From Thraustochytrium sp. TN22 (Eukaryota; Sar; Bigyra; Thraustochytrida; Thraustochytriidae), in NCBI GenBank assembly GCA_013306675.1, contig JABLUY010000059.1, positions 1 to 64,000 on the forward strand: a stretch of 64,000 nt of DNA. The letters are read 5' to 3'. Shown one piece after another: positions 51,501 through 60,857 of the stretch. The first letter of the stretch is position 1. The number at the start of each line of letters is the position of its first letter. The notes under the pieces are model-generated. The model did not search any database. It saw only the letters and a program-made list of their open reading frames with translations, and was not told where the DNA came from. The position numbers and the translations under genes are program-made.

Positions 51501-53181
51501 TTCGCGCCTTGGGGGTCCTGGCAGCGAGGCGGTGCAGCGCAGCCAGCTTCTCGCGAGGCAGGCGCGCGCTTGGGCGGCCGGGGCTGGCCAGCTTCGGGAG
51601 ACTCTGCGCAGCTCCTGCGCAGCTTCCGCCGGTTGCGCTCGGGCTGCACTCGCGCTGCGCTCGCGCTGCGCTCGTGGTTGTGGCGTTGCCGTGCCAGCGC
51701 CACTCGCGAGGACAACCAGCGCGGCGGCCCGGCTGGGCCGAGCTGGATGAAGCTGACCTGACCTGGCTGCTGGTTGGCATGCCATGCCTGCGCCTAGCTC
51801 GGCCAGGCCGTCGAGAGGCCGATGAGCAAGTTGAAGCGAGCGTCAGCAAGCGAGCGAGCGGCCTGGTCGCGACGCGAGCGGCCTGGTCCCGACGCGTCGC
51901 GACTAGGCCGCTCGCGTCGCGACTCGTCGGCCGGCCGACCCACGCGGGCCGCGCGGCTCGCTTGCTCCGCAGCGAGTGAGGGCGGCTCCACAGCGCGCGG
52001 CCGCCCTCCCTCCCGATCCACCCCGCTGCGCCCCGCTGCGATGCCCCGCGCTGCTCTGCGCTGCGGGGGGCGCGGCCGCAGCTGGAAAACGATTGGCGCC
52101 GGGGCCGCCAACCGAAGCAGTATGGCAAGGGCTCTTTTGAAGGGCGTACAAGAAGCTTTGCCGCGAAGGCTCCGGAGCGTTGCTGCAAGGCGCAGCTGCG
52201 GGGCCTCGAGGCACACTGCTGGCCGTCCTTCTACAGCTGCGCCTCTCTCCAACGGCCCGCAGTCCGCACTGCGATCGGGGCGTATTCCCGCAGCGCAGCA
52301 TTTCTACCCCGCAGTCGCGCCGCGGCTCCCACGAGCAAGCTGAATGGTTGCCTTATGTCCAGAAGTTGCGTCCGCGGGCGGCAAGTGTCGGCGCAACAGC
52401 GGAAACGTCTTGGAGCAGCCCATCCGCCCACATCGCAGCTCCACAGTTCCCGCACCGGGAAGTTGCTGCAGGCTACGCGCCGGGACCGCCCCTGCAAGGC
52501 CGCCGGCCAAAGCGTTGCGGCGGCTTGGCCGCGCCCGCAGCGAAGCTACTGCAGGGGGGAAGGGGAAAGCTACCAGCGGTGCAGCTCGACTGTCACGCCT
52601 CACTAAATCCCGATCCCGGCCAGTGACACACTGGCGGCGCCGCGCCTCGTGAGGCTGCTGCGGGGGACTTGGCCGCCCGTCCGGCCCTCTTGCAGGGCTA
52701 TAGCAGGGTCGCCAGGCAACCTTACAGCTTCCTCTGGGGCCAAGGCAGACCAGGGCAGGCCAAGCCGCGCGCGCGAGAGACCAAGCGCGCGAGGCCGCGA
52801 CGCGCAGCGCGCAGCGCAGCTGAGCGGGGCGGGGCGGGGCGCGCGCAGCTAGCGCAGCAGCGCCGCAGTTCGCCAAGGTGCCGCACGCCGCGCGCGAGCG
52901 AGAGCGAGAGAGCGACGGAGAGTGTGCCCGGCCGTGGCCAGGCGGGCAGCCAGGCAGGCCATCGCTGCCTTTATTTTCGCCGCGCCGCAGACGAGGGACG
53001 AGCTAGCCGCCGCCGACGACGACGACGACGGTGCCCGAGGGGGGGAGACAAGGAACTCCTCCTTCCCGCGCGGCTCCTTCTTCGTGCTGAGCGTGAGGCG
53101 CCTCCGGCGTTCGCGCTCTTGTGAACTTCGGGCGACCGGGCGTGTGAGCGGCCGCTGGCCTGCTTCGTGCCCATTCCCAAG
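48575..53181. other. 4.6-kb spacer between AP2 paralogues 1 and 2
   Basis: Begins with an (AGCT/CTAG)n tract (about 48570-48616), then AGGCCA-type GC-rich repeats (about 48690-48735), GCAG tetramers at 49438-49458, a run of twelve G at 51131-51142, and a 58-bp near-perfect hairpin at 51866-51923. Several long overlapping frames on both strands (e.g. about 50500-51980) are Ala/Arg/Pro-rich with no domain and no clear strand preference, so I call none of them. The last 200 bp form the 5' flank of paralogue 2. Confidence 0.5.
51866..51923. repeat. Near-perfect 27-bp inverted repeat (hairpin)
   Basis: Arms at 51866-51892 and 51897-51923 pair at 25 of 27 positions around a 4-base CGCG loop. Both arms are built on GTCGCGACGCGAGCGGCCT. 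Part of the left arm (GCGAGCGGCCTGGTC) also occurs as a direct repeat just upstream. Confidence 0.85.
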
Positions 53182-53628
53182 ATGGACGGCCAAAGCCGCC
53201 AACAGCAGCCGCAGCTCGGCCAACCCCAGTACCACCAGTTTGGCCAGCAGCAGCAGCAACAGCTGCAGCAGCAGCAGCAGCAGCAGCAGCCGTCCTTTCT
53301 GCAGGGCAACATGCAGAACTTTAACCAAGCCGTCATGCAGTGGCCTTTCCCTGGTATGAACCATCAGGACCAGACTCAGCAGCAGCAGCAGCCGCAACAA
53401 CAACAGCCGCAGCAACAGCAGCAGCAACAGCAGCAGCAGAACAACTTCCACTTCATCATGAATGATGGCTCCTCGACCAACGGCAACGCCGGCAACAGCA
53501 ACACTGGCGCCAACAACATGATGTACCAGCCGAACATCTTCTCTCAGTCAGGACCGGGCCAGTTCGTCCAGCAGAGTTTCCCCAGCAACCAGCAGCAACA
53601 GCAGTATGCCAGCCCGCAGCAAATGTAC

Positions 53629-53675
<47 letters not shown>

Positions 53676-54612
53676 ACAGCAGCAGCAGCAGCAAATGTTC
53701 CAAAACTACAGCATGCCGTTTCTCGTGCCGACGCAGAACTTTTCTAACGGCAACAGGCACATGCAGCTCAGCAACTTTGGGCCTCCCAATAGTGCGGCCA
53801 TGATGACCACGCAGCTGCCCTTCCCCAACAACTTCTCGCTCGTCGCGTCCAACCCATACGCGCGCGCGCAGACCACCTCATCCAAGTACCGTGGCGTCTA
53901 CTGGAACAAGAATTGCAAGGCCTGGCGTGCGCGCATCTGGGTGAACAGCAAAAGTGAGCACCTCGGCAACTTCGACGACGAGAAGGAGGCCGCTCGCGCC
54001 TTCGACCGCCGTGCTCTCGAGCTCAACCGCATCACCTCGCTCAACTTCCCCGATGAGGTCCCACGCCGAAAGAAGTCCTCCTCCAAGCGCCGCCACCACC
54101 ACCGCTCCCCATCCGCCTCCAAGCAGCAGCAGCAGCAGGAAGGCTCCGACATGGACACGGTGCGCGTGACCGAGGCCACAGACTCTCAGTCCTCCGAGCA
54201 GGACTCTGAGCAACAGAAGGACCGCATCCGTGACGCCGAGGTCGACGAAGTCGCGCGCGCTGAGCGGAAACGCCGCAAGACCGACATCCCCGTCGACCCG
54301 GCCAGCGCCTCCTCCACGGACTCCGCCAGCCGCTCTTCCAGCGCAGGTCGCGACAATAGCTCGCTCGACAAGAAGATCGTCAGCTCCGTGCAGAGTTCCA
54401 GCGCATCGGGCGACAGCGCCTCCACCAGCCCAAGCAGCAGCAGCCAATCCGCCGGCAGCGTGAGCGGCTCCGGCGACAGCGCTGGCGAGTCCAGCGGCCG
54501 CCATAGCTCGGGCGCAGGGGCTGCAGGAACCGCGGGGAGTTCCAGCGCCAACGACGACGACGACGAGACAAAGTGGGCTTCGGTCAAGTCCGAAGCAACA
54601 ACATCAGACTGA
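53182..54612 (+). CDS. AP2-domain transcription factor with poly-Q N terminus (paralogue 2)
   Basis: 476 aa from MDGQSRQQQPQ. Residues 1-215 are Gln/Asn-rich with several CAG-encoded Q tracts, the longest near residues 153-166. The AP2 domain is at about 233-290 (SSKYRGVYWNKNCKAWRARI, SEHLGNFDDEKEAARAFDRR), with all core residues intact. It is followed directly by a basic segment (RRKKSSSKRRHHHR), a likely nuclear signal. The C-terminal 180 residues are Ser/Asp/Glu-rich (SSSASGDSASTSPSSSSQSA), with an acidic end (NDDDDETKW). The AP2 core differs from paralogues 1 and 3 at only a few positions, whereas flanking regions are unrelated apart from composition. Probably a nuclear DNA-binding regulator; targets unknown. 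Confidence 0.92.
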
Positions 54613-55343
54613 GTGACTGACATCCATGGATATGCCCCGCGCGCACGACATGAGGAGAGACTGCCAGAGCGCCGCACACGGTCGACCCTTCGACCTGTGA
54701 CTTCTGTTTCTGCCTGCTCTTGCTCGTGTCGCTTGCCCACCTGATCTTCTTTACGATTTCGCCTGTCGATGCACTTTCCGTATTCTACATCTAAACCCGA
54801 ACCTGCTTTACCTTCTGTCTCGCAAGAACTGTGTTTCTCACCTCTCGCTTGGAATCGACGCAGGGCGTCTCTTCAGCCTGACATCTGTCTCTGTCTCAAG
54901 TAGGGCTAGATGCAGCCGACCCTGTTGCCCTGGCCTTCTTTGCCATTTGTCCGGGCCTCAGAGTCAGGCTCCCTTCAAATACCTTTTGTTGTTGCGGTCG
55001 TCTGGCTGGCTGATGTAAGTGCTGGCAGTGCTGCGCTCAGCTGCTGTGTGTTTGGTTCGCAACGATGATAATGCGCTCCTCGCGTGCGTTCTGCTTGCCA
55101 GTGTCATGTGTCCGTGCTCGCCTGCTGAGCTGAGCTGAGCTGAGCTGAGCTGAGCTGAGCTGAGCTGAGCTGAGCTGGGCTGGGCTGGGCTGGGCTGGGC
55201 TGGGCTGGGCTGGGCTGGGGCGGGGCGGGGCGCTCGCTCGTCACGAAGTTAAAGTTCATGCGCACCGTGACGCGACACTAGGCCTCGGCCTACTTGAACC
55301 ACAACAACACGATCCGAGCCAACCGTCGAAGGAGTAACTACTT
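54613..55343. other. 3' flank of AP2 paralogue 2, moderate GC
   Basis: About 730 bp with T-rich, lower-GC sequence than the rest of the window (about 54700-55060), then the pentamer repeat at 55126-55232. Probably 3' UTR and spacer. No gene. Confidence 0.5.
55126..55232 (+). repeat. TGAGC/TGGGC pentamer array with G-quadruplex potential
   Basis: Ten TGAGC units, then eight TGGGC units, then GGGGC units, without interruption. The second half has many GGG runs spaced by two bases on the + strand, which satisfies the usual G-quadruplex pattern. The sharp switch from A to G variant halfway suggests two rounds of expansion. Confidence 0.9.
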
Positions 55344-55347
55344 TTAA

Positions 55348-57271
55348 TAGGCCATCTCACCCTTAAGTGTACCACCAAAACGGGCGGAAAATCGAATTAT
55401 CGATTCTCGTGCGATGGCTTTCTGCTCGCCTGGGCGTGCGTAGGGAAGCCGACCCGGCCAGGGTTTCGCCCACCAAGTGGCTTGGACGTAGCTGGCTTGG
55501 TCGTTGAGAACGAGCGACTTGAGCATGCTGGTGACGGGCTCGAGCACGGTGTCGAGCAGGCCGGATTAGAGGCGCGCGACGGCGGCGCCACGCGCTGGAG
55601 GCGCTAGGGGCTCCCCTGGGAGCTTGCAGACGGCGAAACAGGCGCTGGGCTGCGCTCTAGGAGGCGGGGCGCCCCACCAAGGATGGCTCATCTCCATCAG
55701 CATGTGAAGGCGGGGACAAGGGCAACGACGAGGCGCGGGACGGCGCGAGCAAGGGCGACGACAGCGGTGGCACGCTGCATTATAGAGGCGGGCGCAAGCC
55801 TGGTGGATAGCCTGGCAAGCGCAAGATCCTGCAATTGCCACCGCGGGCGAAGCGTCATCGTGGCGCAGCGCTCGAGGCTTCACAGGCAATCAGGGCAGAC
55901 GCGGCGCCGAGCGTGGAGCTGGAGGACAATGCGAAGGAGAGGGGCAAGGACGATCGTCTCATCAAGGACATTCCGGACCTTCTTGCAGCCTTTGGGTTTG
56001 GTGAGAGCTTTCGCAAGAAGCCGCCCAGCAAGAAGGACCGTGAGGAGGGAGAGCTGCCGGAGGACCACTCACGGGTGCGAGCGGTGGTCAGCGACGTCTT
56101 GGCCGCGACCGTGCGAATGACGGAGCTCATGTATCCTGGCAAGACGGGCATCATTCAGCCGCTTGCTGGCCAGAGGCTCACTGGCGTCGGCGAGAAGTCC
56201 CGCGAGCTGTGCAGCCTGATCGAGGTGGCAACCACGGTCACCAGGCAGCCTCGAAACGCTCAAGTCAAGGCCGTACCGAGCGGGCGTTGCTCGTGAAAGG
56301 TGTCCTAAGGAAGACGCCGGAGGACTTGCGCAAGGCAAGAGAGGTCATCCTTAGCGGGAAGACTCGGCCAAAGGCGCAACATCACAACCTCGCGTGCGCT
56401 AATGGCGAGGTCCTTGCCACGGTTGAGCGCAGGCTGGAGAGCTTCGACAAAGACGCACGCGTCGCCGTCCGCTTCATGCTGGTGGCAGAGAATGTCGGCA
56501 CCATGGTCTGGGGTGCGAGAGACGTGCGCGCCTGACCAGGTGAGATGGTCGAGTCGCCCGTCCTGGTCCACAAGCAGACCCGAGAGCATCCTGTACGAGG
56601 ACTACTGCACGTGGGCAGGGAGCACAGAGACAGATCAGAGCGATCTTCGCCGACCTCATCGGCGTGAACAGCAAGAGCATGACCGACTCGCGGCTCAAGA
56701 ACGCCTCGACGCTGCTAGGAACAGGCACCAGGTCGCCACCTGACAGAACACGATTGTCCCATGAACGTCTCACTTCTCCACGAGCATGCACCATGTCCTT
56801 GAGGCTAGGAAGCCTCGGAGCTGCGCGCAGCGTGAGCTGGCGCACGTTCCTACCGCTTGGAGCCGCCTTGACCGCCGCGGCCCTCTGTGTCGGTCTCCAC
56901 CTCCCCGTCGCATCCACATCTCATTGCGCCATCGCCCGGATCGACACTCAACGCTCTCTTCCCGCGCTTTCCAGCCATCAAGCAAGGCTCTAGAAGGTGC
57001 CCGGGGCCTGCCCGAGGCTCCCCACGGTCTGGCGTGGCCTGTCGCAGCTCTCCGTCGCCTCCAGCCGCTTCTGCGAGAGGCGACTTTGGAGGCCTCGTTC
57101 TCGCCGACCATGCCGCCATCGACCGAGGAAGAAGCGGCCAGAGGGCCTCCTCCGTGTCCCCTAGCCCCCCCACGCCCGGATCACGCGAGGCGTTTCGCAC
57201 AAGAGTCGATGTATGCAAGGACCCGCCCATTCTGAGGCCTGTTTTGGACCACTTGAGGGGGAGATGGCCTA
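55348..57271. mobile_element. 1.9-kb DNA transposon with TIRs and TTAA target duplication
   Basis: The left end (TAGGCCATCTCACCCTTAAG) and the reverse complement of the right end (TAGGCCATCTCCCCCTCAAG) match at 18 of 20 bases; similarity continues through an A/C-rich stretch to about 38 bp. Both ends abut TTAA (55344-55347 and 57272-57275), as in TTAA-specific cut-and-paste elements such as piggyBac or Kolobok. The interior holds modest open frames (see 55835-56535) and no recognisable DDE transposase, so the copy is probably non-autonomous or decayed, or belongs to an unfamiliar family. It fills most of the spacer between AP2 paralogues 2 and 3. Terminal sequences are still clearly complementary, so the copy is not very old. 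Confidence 0.8.
55835..56535 (+). pseudogene. Coding-like remnant inside the TTAA element
   Basis: Two overlapping open frames in different phases (55835-56296, 153 aa; 56209-56535, 108 aa). Both translate to balanced, charged, protein-like sequence (e.g. RLIKDIPDLLAAFGFGESFR; LLVKGVLRKTPEDLRKAREV) rather than the Ala/Arg low complexity of the shadow frames. They may derive from one original gene of the element. No family recognised: no DDE residues, zinc knuckle or other catalytic motif seen. Could be an accessory gene, a captured host fragment, or a decayed transposase. Confidence 0.4.
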
Positions 57272-57411
57272 TTAAAAAACCTTAGTACTCGGCCGCCTGC
57301 TCTGGCACTGCTGGCCTGGCAGAGAGAAGAAGCCCGGCTGCCGGGGAAGAGGGCCACGCTGCGCTGCGCGCGCGCGGCGCTGCTTGCAAGCTGTGCGCGT
57401 CCGCGCACGTG

Positions 57412-57446
57412 CCTGCGAGCGAGCGAGCGAGCGAGTGAGTGAGCTA
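57412..57446. repeat. (GCGA)n/(GTGA)n tract in 5' UTR of AP2 paralogue 3
   Basis: Six or seven GCGA units followed by GTGA units, ending 16 bp before the start codon. Same class of tetramer tract as before the MFS gene at 10010-10068. Confidence 0.75.
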
Positions 57447-57461
57447 GCTGGTGACAACAAC

Positions 57462-58448
57462 ATGCCAAGCACCAAGCGCCCGCGTCGCGAGATGGGCACC
57501 ACGGAGGACAACAAGCACCGGCACGCGGGCCTCGCCTGGGACGCGCGCATCGAGGACAGCACTGCTACGCTCGCACGAGGCCCGCACGAAGCCACCCACA
57601 GCCACGATAACGACCCTGATCTCGCTCACAACGACAGCCTTCTCCACCACCACAACCACGAGCAAGAGCAGCAACAGCAGCAACAGGAGAATGAACACCA
57701 TCACGACGAGGCCGACGACGACCATACGGGTCGCACTGTGCCAGCAGCGCCAGTCGTAGCGGGACGCGATGCAGCAGTATCCGCAGCGGCAATTGATACA
57801 GTGCCAGCGACCGCGATGGCAGCGGCCGGAGCTGCCGAGGTGCAAGAACGCGCGACCGATGATGACGCCCCCCGCGGCGGGGATCCCGCGCAATCCGGTC
57901 AAGACCATGCAGGTATAGTAGCATCTGCGTGGGATGCCGCGCAGCTGGAGCCTGCAGATCCGGGTCTCCCGCTGCCTCAGCGCATGTTCGTCCCTGACAG
58001 CGCTCTCGCCCGCGACCCCAAACCCGTCTTCCCATCGCCCTTTGACCAAGAGCGTGCTGCGGCCCACCGCCTCGAAGCCAACTCATCCAAATTTCGCGGC
58101 GTTTACTGGAACAAGAACTGCAAGGCCTGGCGCGCACGCATATGGGCGGACGGCAAGAGCGAGCACCTTGGCAACTTTGACGACGAGACGGAGGCCGCAC
58201 GCGCCTTCGACATGCGCGCTTTCGAGCTTGGCCGCCAGACCGCCATGAACTTTCCGGACCAGAACTTTCCTTCCACCTTTCACTCTCGCCGAAAAGACCA
58301 TCGCCAAGTTCCCCTCCAGCCCGCCGTTTTGCAGTCTCCGGGTGATGGTGGTCCTGACGATGATGGAGATTCTCAGCCGCAACGGCATGCTCTGGAGCAA
58401 GAGGACCACATCAGCAACACCGCATCGCCCATGCTCGGCGTTGTCTGA
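57462..58448 (+). CDS. AP2-domain transcription factor (paralogue 3)
   Basis: 328 aa from MPSTKRPRREMGTTEDNKHR, which opens with a basic nuclear-signal-like motif (KRPRR). The N-terminal half is His/Asp/Gln-rich (LLHHHNHEQEQQQQQQENEH, about 60-85) and then Ala/Asp-rich; the Q tract is much shorter than in paralogues 1 and 2. The AP2 domain lies at about 208-265 (SSKFRGVYWNKNCKAWRARI, SEHLGNFDDETEAARAFDMR), followed by MNFPDQNF. The tail is short and acidic. The domain differs from paralogue 2 mainly in the ADG turn and after the helix. A GAGC tetramer tract and GTGAGTGAGC immediately precede the ATG. Nuclear regulator; targets unknown. Confidence 0.9.
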   Translation: MPSTKRPRREMGTTEDNKHRHAGLAWDARIEDSTATLARGPHEATHSHDNDPDLAHNDSLLHHHNHEQEQQQQQQENEHHHDEADDDHTGRTVPAAPVVAGRDAAVSAAAIDTVPATAMAAAGAAEVQERATDDDAPRGGDPAQSGQDHAGIVASAWDAAQLEPADPGLPLPQRMFVPDSALARDPKPVFPSPFDQERAAAHRLEANSSKFRGVYWNKNCKAWRARIWADGKSEHLGNFDDETEAARAFDMRAFELGRQTAMNFPDQNFPSTFHSRRKDHRQVPLQPAVLQSPGDGGPDDDGDSQPQRHALEQEDHISNTASPMLGVV

Positions 58449-60857
58449 TGACCGGGCATGCCGGACTCCGCTTTTGGTAAAGCAGGCCATGCCGCATTCG
58501 TTGCGGCTGCACGGGACACGATGCAACGAGTCCGAGCCGGGGGCTAACGCACGACAAGCCGCACGGCTTCTTCAGGCATAAGCCGAGGTCAAACTGCGAG
58601 TGGGGTCCAATTACGCCATGCCGTGCACTCTCTGGTCGCTGCGTTGTGACAAGGCCCTTGTCCGAGCACCCATCAGCCCGCCTGGCCCGCTACAAGGGCT
58701 CCAACCTCGAGTGATACGCCGCCATCGTCATCCTCTTCGTGCTCTACCGCCGCATGCGCGCTTGAGCTGGACTCCAACCCCGCTCCTTCCTCTGCGATGA
58801 TCTTATCTCATCATTCAGGTCCGAAGGCTGCTCAAATGAATGTATAAATGAGTGAAAGTCTCGTCCATGGCTGCTGCCGCCTCCTCGACTCGGCTTTCGT
58901 CGCTTCGGCCACCGATGCATGAATGTGGGAATGCCGCTGCCGTCGCATCGACCATGAGTATCGTCGCCCCGACTCGACTTTCGTTGCTTCGACGACCACT
59001 TCCGGCTAGCCTAGCCGCCTTCGTGATCGGCTCGCTCTCATTTATCGTTGTGCCCGCGCCACCTATCCGCGAACCTGCTCGGCTTTACCCTCGACTTCAC
59101 CGTCGCCTGGGCTCGGCCTCACCCGTAGCTCCTACTGATCTGTGGGCGAACACCAGGCTAACGAAGGCACGCGACGCTGCGCGAGCGAGCGCGCACGAGC
59201 AAGGTAAATACGAGGGAAGGCGCACAAGCGAGACCGCACGGGCGAGACCACGCTGGCGAGGTTGCGCTGGCGAGGCCATGAACGCTACGCAGGCCAGTGC
59301 GAGCATAATCGGCTGCTTATCTTCCCAAGGCGGGCCGGGCGGGAGTTATCTATAGCCGGGTGGCGACGCCCAGTGGCCACCTCGGCAGAGCGCGAAGAAG
59401 CGACTTGGCTCCACGGCGCCATGACGCGCAATAATAGCACGGTCAGGCGCCGCGCCGCGCGGCAACCTGACGCAGAGTGGAGGAGCGACCAGACGGAAGC
59501 GCGACACAACGCCGGCACGGTGAAGCTGGTGCGAAATGCTGTCACGCGCTTTTCGTGTAACGGGTGAGGCAGAAGCACGCAGGCGCCTTGTGGCGGCCAA
59601 GCTTGATGCCCGATGGACTCCGCACGAGGCAAGCTGAGGTGGGCAGAGGAGAAGTGCTGAACGTGAAGCGCTTTGCGCAAGCTCTGGAGCCTGGCGCTTG
59701 GCGCCCTAGGTGCGGCCCTCGTTTCGCGCGCCGCAGCGACGCCAACGACAATGCGTCCGCGCTTGGCGTCCGGCGCTGGCCCCGCCACCCTTGCCGCGCT
59801 CTTTCACGCGCAAGGCCCTGCCACCGCGTCGCTGGCCTGGGCTGGCTGGGTGGCTGGCTGACTGACTGACAGTTGCCCCTGGGACGGCCTGGGGTTTGTC
59901 CCCGTGCCTCGCTCTCATGGGAAAAACTAGGGCGTGGCGAGGCGAGGCAAGGCGAGGCGAGGCGCGGACGAGGCGAAGCGAGGCGCGCGCGGGCTCGACG
60001 CGCCTTCACAGCCAGGGCAGGTGGGCGTGGCAGCGGCTTACGGCACCCAGCGTGCCCGTCTTCGCCGCGCTCCCGGGGCAGAGCTGTGGCCGCAAAGGCC
60101 CGGACGGCGCCGGGAATGGGACGCGGGGCGCGGGACACACGTCAAGCAGGGCATCGAGATGTAGCATCAGGGCGACGCAACGGGGGGCATGGTGCGAAGT
60201 AGGTCGCGCTTCCCCAGTACGCGTCGCGCTTCGCTCGTGTTGAAGGCACATCCATGCACGGAGACCAAGCCGCAGACGCAGCCTTCTGGTGCCGCATGCA
60301 CCGGCCCGGGCGGTTGCACGCAAGTTTGAAAGTTCAAATGCCGGGCAGCACCTTGTGCGCGTCCGCTTGGGCCAAGCAGGACCCGTTGCACCACGCACCG
60401 TGAGCTGCCGGCCCAGACCGGAGACGACTGGACGGCGAGCGGGCGCAGCGACGCGGCGAGCGAGCACGAGAGCGCGCGCACGGGCTTCGTGGACGGCGAG
60501 ACGGCGGCGGCGGGCGGCGTAGCGGTGGCGAACGAGGCGGGCGGCACGAGGCTGGGGGAGGGCAGGGCGCTCTTTGCGCGCTGGGACACGCACGCAACAG
60601 GGCGGCGACGCGACGCGACGCGACAGGGCACGGCACGGCGCAGCGACGTTGCGAGCGAGGGCTACCCCGCGCTCAGGGACTCCATAGACGGCGAGGTGGG
60701 CACAGCGGACGGCGTGGTGGTGGCGTACAACAGTGCGAAGGTGGCGGAGCTCAGGACTTTTGCGGTCGCGCGTTGCAGCACTTGAGCGGGCGGGAACCGA
60801 CGGCGTGGTGGCGGGGCAAGCCGCGGACCTCGCCTCTCTGCGCACGCGGCTGGCGGC
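58449..60857. other. 2.4-kb spacer with decayed-looking repeats before the repeat-protein gene
   Basis: 58450-59560 is of moderate GC and shows no gene. GGCGA-type pentamers occur at about 59934-59985. From about 60420 to 60850 three segments share a GACGGCG...GTGGTGGCG...GAG/GAC-CTC pattern at roughly 90-200-bp spacing (60489, 60693, 60799), in different reading phases, as if a repeat had diverged by substitutions and indels. A 98-codon open frame at 60489-60785 covers two of them, but I do not call it a gene. The stop TGA at 60783-60785 bounds the frame of the downstream gene. Confidence 0.45.

Noticed and set aside
50495-51979. Overlapping 345- to 406-codon frames on both strands in the AP2 spacer
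   Set aside because: Open on both strands at once, Ala/Arg/Pro-rich, no domain and no gene-like codon pattern; best explained by GC-rich DNA with few stops.
60489-60785. Possible AP2-domain remnant or separate small gene upstream of the repeat protein
   Set aside because: The similarity of the AYNSAKVAELR segment to the AP2 helix is too weak and lacks the RGV and W residues of the sheet.
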